Below, piece after piece: positions 17,663 to 24,517 of a stretch of DNA of 64,000 nt; the stretch's first letter is position 1, and every line of letters begins with the position of its first letter. The stretch comes from an uncultured Prevotellaceae bacterium (GTDB taxonomy: Bacteria; Bacteroidota; Bacteroidia; Bacteroidales; Bacteroidaceae), in contig CACXSA010000014.1 of assembly GCA_902770195.1 (NCBI GenBank), positions 41,661-105,660 on the forward strand, given 5' to 3'. Position numbers and translations under genes: made by a program. The notes below the pieces were generated by a model that did not search any database, had not been told where the DNA came from, and saw nothing but the letters and a program-made list of their open reading frames with translations.

Positions 17663-20100
17663 TCACTTGGCGTCATTCGGAAGTGATGATAGAAGGCTGC
17701 AAAGAAATAATTAGGCGACACATAATGGCATTTCTCAGCAATCTTCTCAAAATCCATCGTTGTCGTTCTAACCAACTGTGCCGCTTCCTCTAAGCGCAAA
17801 CGACTCACTAACTGTTGCGGATTCTTGTCAACATTGGTTGACAGCAGATAATACAGCTGCGATTTCGACACTTGAGACTTTTCTTCCAGGTCCTTCATGC
17901 TTATGTGATGATTATTCTTTTCATTAATGATATACGGAACAAGCTTCAACATAACATCGATGAACTCTTTGCTCATTATCTGATTGGCACTCTCCTCTTC
18001 CCTTTCCTGCATCAGCTTGTTTGGAGTCAGTATTTCCGCTCTTTGCGCCTCACAACGGTTGGCAAACTGTTTCACACGGCCTACCACCTTGATTTCCTCG
18101 TTATGGCGTATCATGCCCATCTTCACATTTTTGTTGAAAATGAGGAAGTTGACCAAAAGCAGTCCAAAAATCACCAGAATCAACAGGTAGTAGATACCCG
18201 TGGAACGCCACCAGGGCTGATGCACCGTAATAATCCACACATAAGGCTCCGCTTGCCAATGGTCTAGCGTCATCGAAGCCTGCAGTTCTATCTCGTAACG
18301 TCCCGGCTCCAAGTTCAACAATGTCAGGTTCAGCATGCCATATTTATCCACATATTCAGGAGTCAACCCATGCGACATTAACTTCCAGTTTTTATATTTG
18401 TTAATCCCTTTCACCCTGACACGGTAATAGGTTTGCATCGGACGGAAATAATTCAATGCAGAGAATTGCATCTTCACCGTATTCTGGTTATACTCCAGGT
18501 TGATGTCCTTCGTACGCGTCACCGCTTTATCCAGAATCATCGTCCCGTCATATTCCTTTCCCGGTTCCACGTCCATACCATTCATCTCCAGGTGGACCAG
18601 TTTTGGATAGAGCAGGAATTCATCTGTTGTCAGCGAATGAAACGAAGCAGGATTGAACACCACCATGTGGTCCAGCGACTGCATGACAATATCCCCGTTG
18701 TCCAAGAGAGCGGCGGCTCCGTTGACAAATGCCTCGTTCGGGACGTCATCTTGATTGACATACGTCTCAATCCTATATACTGCTGTATCATTCACGAACA
18801 AGTGCGAAATACCGAAACTTGTGCTTACCCAGATATCGTGACTTGCATCTTCCACAATGGCATGCACCATTTCATTTCTCAGTCCATCCTTACGCTTGAA
18901 TATTCGCACTTTTCCCGTCTTCGTCTCCAGTTTAAGTCCTGAGTAGAGTCCCGTCCATTTCCATCCACGACTGTCAGTATAGACAGCATTCACATGGTGT
19001 ATGTACGGTCTGGGCGTCAGGTCCAGCTTTTCTGCCATTTTCCGATAAAGGTCAAAAGACTCCTGCTCATTCCATGAATAGGACTTAATAGGCGACGGGT
19101 ATGGTTTGGCATACAACAATCCCCTCATTTCCGTACCAATCCACATACCACCCTGACGGTCGAAAGCGATGGTGTTCACATCGGTTCTTAGCTTTCTTCC
19201 CTTGCTCAGCGTCAGTTGTTCTACATAATTTTTCTCACCCGAAGCCAAATTAAATATCCAATAGCCAAACTGAGCTGCCACATAAAGTTTGCCATTATGT
19301 GCCACCATGTTGTTCAGACGGTATGGAAGTCTCATCACATCAGTCCATTCACGCTTCTCCACATCCAAATAGCGAAGTTCGCCCTCCGACGTACTGTTAC
19401 GAATCTGATAGAACCCCTTTTCATAAGGATAGATTACCGATGACTCCACATATTTCTTTGCCTCCGCCTCTGGTGTCTCTATGTCAAAAGCATGCTCACC
19501 CGTCTGCATATTAAAGGCAGACACCATTCCATCCTCATAGAACAACAGCACATATTGTGTATCGTACACATCAACATCATGCAGGACAACATTCTGGCGT
19601 AGCGAAATATCCAGAGGACAATCTGGACTCGACAACTGGTTCCCAGTGAGAACCCACAGATTATTTTCACTATCGGTAAACAAGTCATCCACCCTTTTCT
19701 CCACACCCAATGTACGGAACACAGACTTCACGTCGTGCACAATGTTCTCTAAAGTCAAGTTCACACACACCACATTGTGATTATCCTTCAGCCACAAATG
19801 GTGGTGCTTGTCAAACATCAGGCGATAATGGCCAGTATATTTCTCCAGATGATACAAATCCGATTCTTGGGGAGAGATATGGTCGAAAGAATAGCCATCA
19901 TAGAAATTCACATGTCCTATAGTAGTTATCACCATCCGACCCGTCTTGGTACAGAGAATGGTTTGCGCACTGTTGGCAGCAATACCGTTTGAAGCATCGA
20001 ACACGAAAAACACATGTTCGTTGTCCTGTCCATGAACACCGGTCACCATGACCAGCATACCGACTATAAAACTGATTTTCAGTAGTATATTTTTAATCAT
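17638..20100 (-). CDS. Membrane regulator: beta-propeller sensor, Y_Y_Y domain and AraC HTH
   Basis: An 820-residue protein with a signal peptide, a large periplasmic part of propeller-type repeats (for example TIAFDRQGGMWIGTEMRGLLY and AIVEDASHDIWVSTSFGISH), and a Y_Y_Y-like Ig domain at about 520-635. One membrane segment follows at about 645-668 (YYLLILVIFGLLLVNFLIF), then a cytoplasmic AraC-type double helix-turn-helix at about 720-820 (MKDLEEKSQVSKSQLYYLL, KIAEKCHYVSPNYFFAAFY). It resembles the hybrid two-component systems of Bacteroidota but has neither a histidine kinase nor a receiver domain, so it would be a one-component membrane-tethered activator. The usual partners of such sensors, SusCD or glycan genes, are not adjacent. 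A TACTTTTG box at 20138-20145 may be its -7 element. Confidence 0.85.
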   Translation of the reverse strand: MIKNILLKISFIVGMLVMVTGVHGQDNEHVFFVFDASNGIAANSAQTILCTKTGRMVITTIGHVNFYDGYSFDHISPQESDLYHLEKYTGHYRLMFDKHHHLWLKDNHNVVCVNLTLENIVHDVKSVFRTLGVEKRVDDLFTDSENNLWVLTGNQLSSPDCPLDISLRQNVVLHDVDVYDTQYVLLFYEDGMVSAFNMQTGEHAFDIETPEAEAKKYVESSVIYPYEKGFYQIRNSTSEGELRYLDVEKREWTDVMRLPYRLNNMVAHNGKLYVAAQFGYWIFNLASGEKNYVEQLTLSKGRKLRTDVNTIAFDRQGGMWIGTEMRGLLYAKPYPSPIKSYSWNEQESFDLYRKMAEKLDLTPRPYIHHVNAVYTDSRGWKWTGLYSGLKLETKTGKVRIFKRKDGLRNEMVHAIVEDASHDIWVSTSFGISHLFVNDTAVYRIETYVNQDDVPNEAFVNGAAALLDNGDIVMQSLDHMVVFNPASFHSLTTDEFLLYPKLVHLEMNGMDVEPGKEYDGTMILDKAVTRTKDINLEYNQNTVKMQFSALNYFRPMQTYYRVRVKGINKYKNWKLMSHGLTPEYVDKYGMLNLTLLNLEPGRYEIELQASMTLDHWQAEPYVWIITVHQPWWRSTGIYYLLILVIFGLLLVNFLIFNKNVKMGMIRHNEEIKVVGRVKQFANRCEAQRAEILTPNKLMQEREEESANQIMSKEFIDVMLKLVPYIINEKNNHHISMKDLEEKSQVSKSQLYYLLSTNVDKNPQQLVSRLRLEEAAQLVRTTTMDFEKIAEKCHYVSPNYFFAAFYHHFRMTPSDYRNCKEL

Positions 20101-20236
20101 TACAGGTTGTAGGCTACAAACATATTTTATTTAAATGCAAAAGTAACAAATAAAATGGTTATTACCAAATTTTCAAGTATTAAATTTTGTACGCATAGAA
20201 TCAGGTTTGATAAAGAAAGGCTCCCTGGCTATAAAC

Positions 20237-20270
20237 AGAGGATGTATCAGAATTGACACATCCTCTTTTT
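20237..20270. terminator. Hairpin near tRNA-Pro
   Basis: AGAGGATGT at 20237-20245 pairs with ACATCCTCT at 20258-20266, and the stem can extend inward with one mismatch. T5 follows on the plus strand and a weaker T-rich run follows on the minus strand. As the tRNA-Pro gene reads on the minus strand towards it, it is most likely the tRNA terminator. Confidence 0.6.
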
Positions 20271-20282
20271 CGTTGAACTGAG

Positions 20283-20355
20283 TCGAGGTGACAGGACTCG
20301 AACCTGCGACAGCCTGGTCCCAAACCAGGAACGCTACCAACTGCGCTACACCTCG
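20283..20355 (-). tRNA. tRNA-Pro (anticodon TGG)
   Basis: On the minus strand a 73-base cloverleaf is complete. The acceptor stem CGAGGTG/CACCTCG, a D arm with AGTTGGTA loop, anticodon stem CCTGG/CCAGG with loop TTTGGGA, and T arm with TTCGAGT loop are all present. Discriminator base is A. CCA is not encoded. Confidence 0.97.
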
Positions 20356-20437
20356 CTATTTCGATACTTTTTCCGAAATCGGATGCAAAGGTACACATTT
20401 TCTGTGACCCTTGCAAACTTTTCGGCAATTATTTTTC

Positions 20438-21625
20438 TTATTTGATGATTCCCTGTTCAACGAAGATTTTCTTCAGGGCGCGAACAGAGCGTTCTACCTG
20501 CTCTTCCGTATGAGTAGCCATCAGAGCATAACGCACCAAAGTGTCCTGCGGGGCACAAGCTGGTGGAATAACAGGGTTAATAAACACACCTGCATTGAAA
20601 GCCAGGGCAGTTACCAAGAATGTCTTTTCTACATCACGCACATACAACGGGATGATGGGACTTTCCGTATCACCAATTTCAAAACCTTCTTCACTGAAAC
20701 GCTTTAAGGCATACTTTGTTACATTCCACAACTTCTCAATGCGCTCAGGCTCTTGCTGCAGGATATGCAGAGCTTCCAGGGCTGCAGCTGTTGCTGCTGG
20801 TGTATTGGAAGCTGAGAAGATATAGGTACGACAGGTATGGCGGAGGAAGTTGATGGTATCCTTGTCGGAAGCGATGAAACCACCAATAGAGGCCAGGGAT
20901 TTCGAGAAGGTACCCATGATCAAATCAACCTCGTCAGTCAGTCCGAAATAGTCGCAGACACCACGTCCGTGGTCACCGAACACACCAATGCCGTGGGCTT
21001 CATCCACCATGATGGAACAATTATATTTATGCTTCAGCTTCACAATCTCGGGCAACTTTGCCAAATCGCCCTCCATAGAGAACACTCCGTCCACCACAAT
21101 CAGTTTGATAGCCTCTTGGGGCAACTTCTGGAGCACACGCTCCAAATCGTCCATATCGTTGTGCTTGTAATGCAGTTGACGAGCAAACGAAAGACGACGT
21201 CCGTCCACAATAGAAGCATGGTCACGGTCATCACAGATAATATAGTCGTCTTTGCCGACTACCATTGCCAACACACCCTGGTTTACGGAGAAACCGGTAG
21301 AGAAGCAAAGGCAGTCATCCTTGTGGATAAACTCGGAGATCTCCTTCTCCAGCTTCACATGCAAGTCCAACGTACCATTCAGGAATCGGCTTCCGGCACA
21401 TCCGGAACCATACTGGTCCAATGCTCGCTTTGCGGCGTCAATAATGCGCTGATCACCCGTCAGGCCGGTATAGGCGTTAGAACCGAACATCAGCACTTTG
21501 TGACCGCCCATCTCAACTTCTGTTCCCTGTTTTCCAGTTATCTCACGGAAATAAGGATATACGCCAGCCTCCATGAATTTTTGTGGCTCGCGATAATGTT
21601 TGTACTTTTCTTGTAATTGTCCCAT
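20438..21625 (-). CDS. Serine palmitoyltransferase-type alpha-oxoamine synthase
   Basis: A 395-residue PLP enzyme of the alpha-oxoamine synthase family, which condenses an amino acid with an acyl-CoA. The PLP lysine is Lys242 in GTFSKSLASIGGF, the DEAHGIGVFG motif precedes it, and the N-terminus has the GSNAYTGLTG and GSGCAGSRFLNGT motifs. In Bacteroidales the close relatives of this sequence are serine palmitoyltransferases that start sphingolipid synthesis. The alternatives are 2-amino-3-ketobutyrate CoA ligase (Kbl) and AONS (BioF). A divergent lipid-kinase gene supports a lipid role. The promoter is on the minus strand at 21666-21698. Confidence 0.85.
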   Translation of the reverse strand: MGQLQEKYKHYREPQKFMEAGVYPYFREITGKQGTEVEMGGHKVLMFGSNAYTGLTGDQRIIDAAKRALDQYGSGCAGSRFLNGTLDLHVKLEKEISEFIHKDDCLCFSTGFSVNQGVLAMVVGKDDYIICDDRDHASIVDGRRLSFARQLHYKHNDMDDLERVLQKLPQEAIKLIVVDGVFSMEGDLAKLPEIVKLKHKYNCSIMVDEAHGIGVFGDHGRGVCDYFGLTDEVDLIMGTFSKSLASIGGFIASDKDTINFLRHTCRTYIFSASNTPAATAAALEALHILQQEPERIEKLWNVTKYALKRFSEEGFEIGDTESPIIPLYVRDVEKTFLVTALAFNAGVFINPVIPPACAPQDTLVRYALMATHTEEQVERSVRALKKIFVEQGIIK

Positions 21626-21665
21626 TTTAATATAGGTATAGCAAAGCTATTCTTGAAATTTGGTG

Positions 21666-21698
21666 CAAAGTTACACAATTTTTATCAAATATTGCAAA
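21666..21698 (-). promoter_or_regulatory. Promoter of the serine palmitoyltransferase-like gene
   Basis: On the minus strand TTTG (21698-21695), a 21-base spacer and TAACTTTG (21673-21666), about 40 bases before the ATG. On the plus strand TAATTTTG at 21768-21775 is the likely -7 box of the divergent lipid kinase, only 7 bases before its ATG. Confidence 0.65.
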
Positions 21699-21782
21699 AA
21701 AAAACATATATTTCACCCTTACGTACAAATTTATTCATTTTAAGCCACATATTTCAAGCTTTTTTTGTAATTTTGCAACAAG

Positions 21783-22829
21783 ATGAGCAAAAAAAAACGC
21801 ATCATATTTATCATCAACCCTATATCGGGCACACAGAAAAAGGATGATCTCCCAGAACTCATCGACCAGATGCTCGATTATTCACAGTTCGACCCAGAAT
21901 TGCGATTCACCCAATATAGGGGTCATGCTGCCGAGATAGCCCGCCAGTGTGCCGCTGAGGGCGTGGATATCGTGGTGGCTGTTGGTGGCGACGGAACCGT
22001 CAACGAAGTGGCACGCTCGCTAGTGCATACGAATACAGCACTGGGCATCATTCCCTGCGGTTCTGGCAACGGACTAGCTCGGCATCTCTGCATTCCCATT
22101 GATGTGAGTGGTGCCCTGGAACTCATCAACAACTGCGCCATCGACTCTTTCGACTATGGTGTCATCAACGGACTTCCATTTTTCTGTACCTGCGGCATGG
22201 GCTTCGATGCTTTTATCTCGCTCAAGTTCGCAGAAGCTGGGAAGCGTGGTCCAATCACCTATATCGAGAATGTGCTGAAAGAAGGGCTTAAATACCGTCC
22301 AGAGACCTACGAAATCGTAGATAGCACAGGAACCACCCGCTATCGGGCCTTCCTCATAGCCTGTGCCAATGCATCGCAATATGGGAACAACGCCTACATC
22401 GCTCCAGGAGCTACCATGAAAGACGGTATGATGGACGTCATCATCATGGAGCCCTTCGATGCCATTGAGGCACCGCAGATTGCTGCCGACCTGTTCATGA
22501 AAACACTAGGCAACAATTCAAAGATAAAGACTTTCCGTACCAAGAATATCCATATCCGTCGCACGCAACCCGGAGCCATCCACTACGACGGCGACCCCAT
22601 CATGACCGGCAAGGACATTGATGTATCCATTGAGCACATGGGCATTCGCATCATTATCAATCCCAACATCCCTGAAGACAAGGCACAACCCAACCAGGTG
22701 CTCAACGCCTTCAGCGATTTCTTTAACAATATAAATAATGTACGCGAAGACATTGTCGATGACCTTGAGAAGGGAGGTCGGAAAATTCAGGCTATCAACA
22801 AGGTGCTGCTTCGCAAACTGAGGAGCTGA
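21783..22829 (+). CDS. Diacylglycerol/sphingosine kinase-family lipid kinase
   Basis: A 348-residue protein of the DagK/YegS family. The nucleotide-binding region shows IIFIINPISGT near the start, then VVAVGGDGTVNEVARSL and GIIPCGSGNGLARHL. The C-terminal beta-domain ends with a VRIRR-like HIRRTQPGAIHYDGDP segment, followed by about 50 extra residues with charged helices. It phosphorylates a lipid hydroxyl at the membrane. Because it is divergent from a serine palmitoyltransferase-type gene, the substrate could be a sphingoid base or ceramide rather than diacylglycerol; that is inference. Confidence 0.88.
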   Translation: MSKKKRIIFIINPISGTQKKDDLPELIDQMLDYSQFDPELRFTQYRGHAAEIARQCAAEGVDIVVAVGGDGTVNEVARSLVHTNTALGIIPCGSGNGLARHLCIPIDVSGALELINNCAIDSFDYGVINGLPFFCTCGMGFDAFISLKFAEAGKRGPITYIENVLKEGLKYRPETYEIVDSTGTTRYRAFLIACANASQYGNNAYIAPGATMKDGMMDVIIMEPFDAIEAPQIAADLFMKTLGNNSKIKTFRTKNIHIRRTQPGAIHYDGDPIMTGKDIDVSIEHMGIRIIINPNIPEDKAQPNQVLNAFSDFFNNINNVREDIVDDLEKGGRKIQAINKVLLRKLRS

Positions 22830-22854
22830 ACAGCCACCTGCAAACAGAAGGACA

Positions 22855-23010
22855 ATGATTCAGACGATATCTGTTATTATCATTCTCATATTAGCGGCAG
22901 GATATGCATTCCTGCGTATATACAAGATAGTAAAAGGACATTCTGACCCCTGCGATGAGTGTGAACTAAAAAAAAATTGCAAAAAGTTTGGTCAGTCCCG
23001 AAAAATATAG
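22855..23010 (+). CDS. FeoB-associated Cys-rich membrane protein-like small protein
   Basis: A 51-residue protein starting at the ATG at 22855. Residues 3-22 form one membrane helix (QTISVIIILILAAGYAFLRI), followed by YKIVKGHSDPCDECELKKNC with a C-x2-C pair and a further Cys, and a basic tail. This matches the FeoB-associated Cys-rich membrane protein family, whose members often accompany ferrous iron transporters. No feoB is in the window. It follows the lipid kinase by 25 bases, probably in the same transcript, and ends 38 bases before tRNA-Cys. Confidence 0.75.
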   Translation: MIQTISVIIILILAAGYAFLRIYKIVKGHSDPCDECELKKNCKKFGQSRKI

Positions 23011-23048
23011 TATCTTTGCATCCGCTAAGACAGAAACGTAGCAAACTC

Positions 23049-23120
23049 GGTGCCTTGGATGAGTGGCTTAGTCTACGGTCTGCAAAACCGTCCACGGCGG
23101 TTCGAATCCGCCAGGCACCT
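23049..23120 (+). tRNA. tRNA-Cys (anticodon GCA)
   Basis: A 72-base cloverleaf: acceptor stem GGTGCCT/AGGCACC, anticodon stem ACGGT/ACCGT with loop CTGCAAA, T loop TTCGAAT, and discriminator T, as is usual for tRNA-Cys. CCA is not encoded. It forms the left border of the accessory island. Confidence 0.97.
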
Positions 23121-23126
23121 CACGAC

Positions 23127-23174
23127 AAACTCTCAGAACCCGATAAACAAAGGATTCTGAGAGTTTTCTTTTTC
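23127..23174 (+). terminator. tRNA-Cys terminator hairpin
   Basis: AAACTCTCAGAA at 23127-23138 pairs perfectly with TTCTGAGAGTTT at 23155-23166 and is followed by a T-rich tract. The right arm and its 3' flank are repeated at 24424-24482. Confidence 0.85.
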
Positions 23175-23191
23175 TCCAAATTCAAAATTTG
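23133..23191 (+). repeat. 59-bp direct repeat, left copy
   Basis: A 59-base sequence starting TCAGAACCCGATAAAC and ending in AAATTTG is repeated exactly at 24424-24482. This copy lies in the tRNA-Cys terminator. After it the sequence is TAGCGCATTTGTAGCGCAC, while after the right copy it is ACGGACAATTGACGGACAA, so both copies lead into different short doublets. It may be a remnant attachment site. Confidence 0.85.
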
Positions 23192-23246
23192 TAGCGCATT
23201 TGTAGCGCACAATTATTATGTTAATCGAATTTTAAGCAACTTTTTT

Positions 23247-23330
23247 CTTCCATCTTACCTCTTCCATCTTCCATCTTCCATCTTACCTCTTCCATCTTAC
23301 CTCTTCCATCTTACCTCTTCCATCTTCCCT
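23247..23330 (+). repeat. Imperfect tandem repeat of CTTCCATCTTACCT
   Basis: Eighty-four bases built from CTTCCATC and CTTACCT units, with no coding potential that I trust. It sits between the tRNA-Cys terminator and the dispersed element, in a 0.48 kb stretch without a gene. Confidence 0.85.
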
Positions 23331-23409
23331 CCGCTCGACCCTCAGGTCGCTTTCTTGCTAAGGCAAGCGTCACCCTTCGGGATGCCGAGCGGCACCTTCA
23401 GGTCAAAGA
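23329..23409 (-). repeat. Dispersed palindromic element, intergenic full-length copy
   Basis: Eighty-one bases that, on the minus strand, match 46523-46604 with one mismatch and one single-base gap. The element starts TCTTTGACCTGAAGGTG and ends GGTCGAGCGGAG. It contains nested short palindromes such as CTTGCCTTAGGCAAG and CGACCTGAAGGTCG (in the 46 kb copy). Confidence 0.9.
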
Positions 23410-23445
23410 GCCATCACTCACCTCTTCCCGTGGCATGGGATAACA

Positions 23446-23474
23446 AGTGAAACGCTGACCTGTCCCTAGTGTTC
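23446..23474 (+). repeat. 29-bp direct repeat, left copy
   Basis: A 29-base sequence starting AGTGAAACGCTGACCTGTCC is repeated exactly at 24397-24425. The two copies bracket the kinase-like gene; the right copy runs directly into the 59-bp repeat. Confidence 0.85.
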
Positions 23475-23547
23475 CCATCGCGGGAGTTCTCAATGATGCT
23501 GTATAGCTTTTCCAGTTTTGTCATATTGGTAGATTTTTATTGTTTTA

Positions 23548-23579
23548 TTTGTTTGTTTCGCTAAATTGTCGTATCTTTG
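23548..23579 (+). promoter_or_regulatory. Promoter of the kinase-like gene
   Basis: TTTG at 23548-23551, a 20-base spacer and TATCTTTG at 23572-23579, 23 bases before the first ATG. Confidence 0.7.
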
Positions 23580-23602
23580 CCCCTGTGAAATTCTAAGCAA
23601 AG

Positions 23603-24244
23603 ATGAGTCATGACATATCTCAACCAGTTCCACAAGGAGGCAACGGAGCGCAAGATGCGGAAAATAGCCGCATCGCAGCAATCGCCGATGAGCTCGATCG
23701 ACTTTGCGCTATACATGAAGCGCAACTTCGAGATAGCCAAGCAGATGTAAGTCATTTTGAGGTAGAGCAGCGTGCTGCTGAGCAAATGGCTAAAGCTGGC
23801 GGCTATTGGATTCCCATGATGGACATTTTCGACTTGGGTGTACCTGGTCCGAGTGGGAATGAGAATGACACTTATGTTGCTGACAACATTATATATAAAG
23901 TGAACAACCTTTTGAACAGTGGAAGTATAGTAGCCCTGCTCAAAAAGATTCTGATGCACAATCTGCTTTTCCCTGACACAGCCTATTCCTTCTATGGTTT
24001 TGCTGGCTTTGATGGTCGCACGGTTCAGCCAGTTATCACCCAGCCGCGCATTGCAGATGCCCATCCTGCCACCCAGATTATGATAGACACCTATATGGCA
24101 GCTCTTGGTTTCGAGAATACTACCCAAGAGGGGCATTTCTCTAATGGAGCGTATGAGGTATGGGACCTTGTTCCACGCAATGTTCTTGTCGATGATGAAG
24201 GAGACATCTTTGTGGTAGATGCAGAGATTAAGCATATTGGATAG
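23603..24244 (+). CDS. Kinase-fold protein of the 'polyvalent protein' type
   Basis: 213 residues from the ATG at 23603. From about residue 57 it resembles the Ser/Thr/Tyr kinase-like domain found in polyvalent proteins of phages and conjugative elements: GYWIPMMDIFDLGVPGPSGNE, then YKVNNLLNSG (Lys99 as candidate ATP-binding Lys), a helical core, and DLVPRNVLVDDEGDIFVVDAE with Asp188, Asn193 and Asp206 in catalytic-loop and DFG-like positions. Here it stands alone instead of inside a giant polyvalent protein. The first 60 residues are doubtful: a different frame over 23610-23750 also reads well, so translation may begin later (Met62, 23786). It is bracketed by 29- and 59-bp direct repeats, with no integrase nearby. 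Confidence 0.75.
   Translation: MSHDISQPVPQGGNGAQDAENSRIAAIADELDRLCAIHEAQLRDSQADVSHFEVEQRAAEQMAKAGGYWIPMMDIFDLGVPGPSGNENDTYVADNIIYKVNNLLNSGSIVALLKKILMHNLLFPDTAYSFYGFAGFDGRTVQPVITQPRIADAHPATQIMIDTYMAALGFENTTQEGHFSNGAYEVWDLVPRNVLVDDEGDIFVVDAEIKHIG
23610..23750 (+). CDS. Possible small protein overlapping the start of the kinase-like gene
   Basis: A 46-codon reading frame starting MTYLNQFHKEATERKM and ending in FALYMKRNFEIAKQM, located 7 bases into the kinase frame but in another phase. Its composition looks more natural than the Gln/Asp/Ala-rich residues of the kinase frame over the same DNA, and it sits directly downstream of the promoter. If it is real, the kinase gene begins after it. No family is recognised. 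Confidence 0.4.
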   Translation: MTYLNQFHKEATERKMRKIAASQQSPMSSIDFALYMKRNFEIAKQM

Positions 24245-24396
24245 TACTATTCTTTTCCTTCAACGATTTTGATTTGCTTTACCTCCCTTTGGGAACAGCG
24301 ACCTCTGGTTCATCTTCCATCAGGCCGTAGAGCTATTAAACGAGACTATCCATTTCAGATTCAAAGCAACTCATGGGAACCGTCCGTTTTTTTAGG

Positions 24397-24425
24397 AGTG
24401 AAACGCTGACCTGTCCCTAGTGTTC
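24397..24425 (+). repeat. 29-bp direct repeat, right copy
   Basis: Exact match of 23446-23474. Its last two bases are the first two of the 59-bp repeat, so the two repeats are fused here but separate on the left side. The 270 bases between the kinase stop and hsdR hold no other gene. Confidence 0.85.
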
Positions 24426-24482
24426 AGAACCCGATAAACAAAGGATTCTGAGAGTTTTCTTTTTCTCCAAATTCAAAATTTG
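24424..24482 (+). repeat. 59-bp direct repeat, right copy
   Basis: Exact match of 23133-23191. The left arm of the tRNA-Cys terminator hairpin is cut short here because upstream sequence differs, so this copy should not fold as well as the original. Confidence 0.85.
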
Positions 24483-24517
24483 ACGGACAATTGACGGACA
24501 AATATGCTGTTGAGTGA

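Noticed and set aside
20837-21616. Plus-strand open frame of 259 codons opposite the serine palmitoyltransferase-like gene
   Set aside because: Antisense shadow; the minus-strand gene has PLP-enzyme motifs across the same region.
22977-23450. 157-codon plus-strand frame running through tRNA-Cys
   Set aside because: It crosses the tRNA, its terminator and the tandem repeat, so it cannot be a real protein. The true small gene there is 22855-23010 in another frame.
23561-24235. 224-codon minus-strand frame opposite the kinase-like gene
   Set aside because: No promoter and no motif; the plus-strand frame has kinase-like catalytic residues.
24245-24517. Integrase or transposase remnant beside the kinase cassette
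   Set aside because: No frame in this stretch shows recombinase motifs; only the direct repeats are supported.
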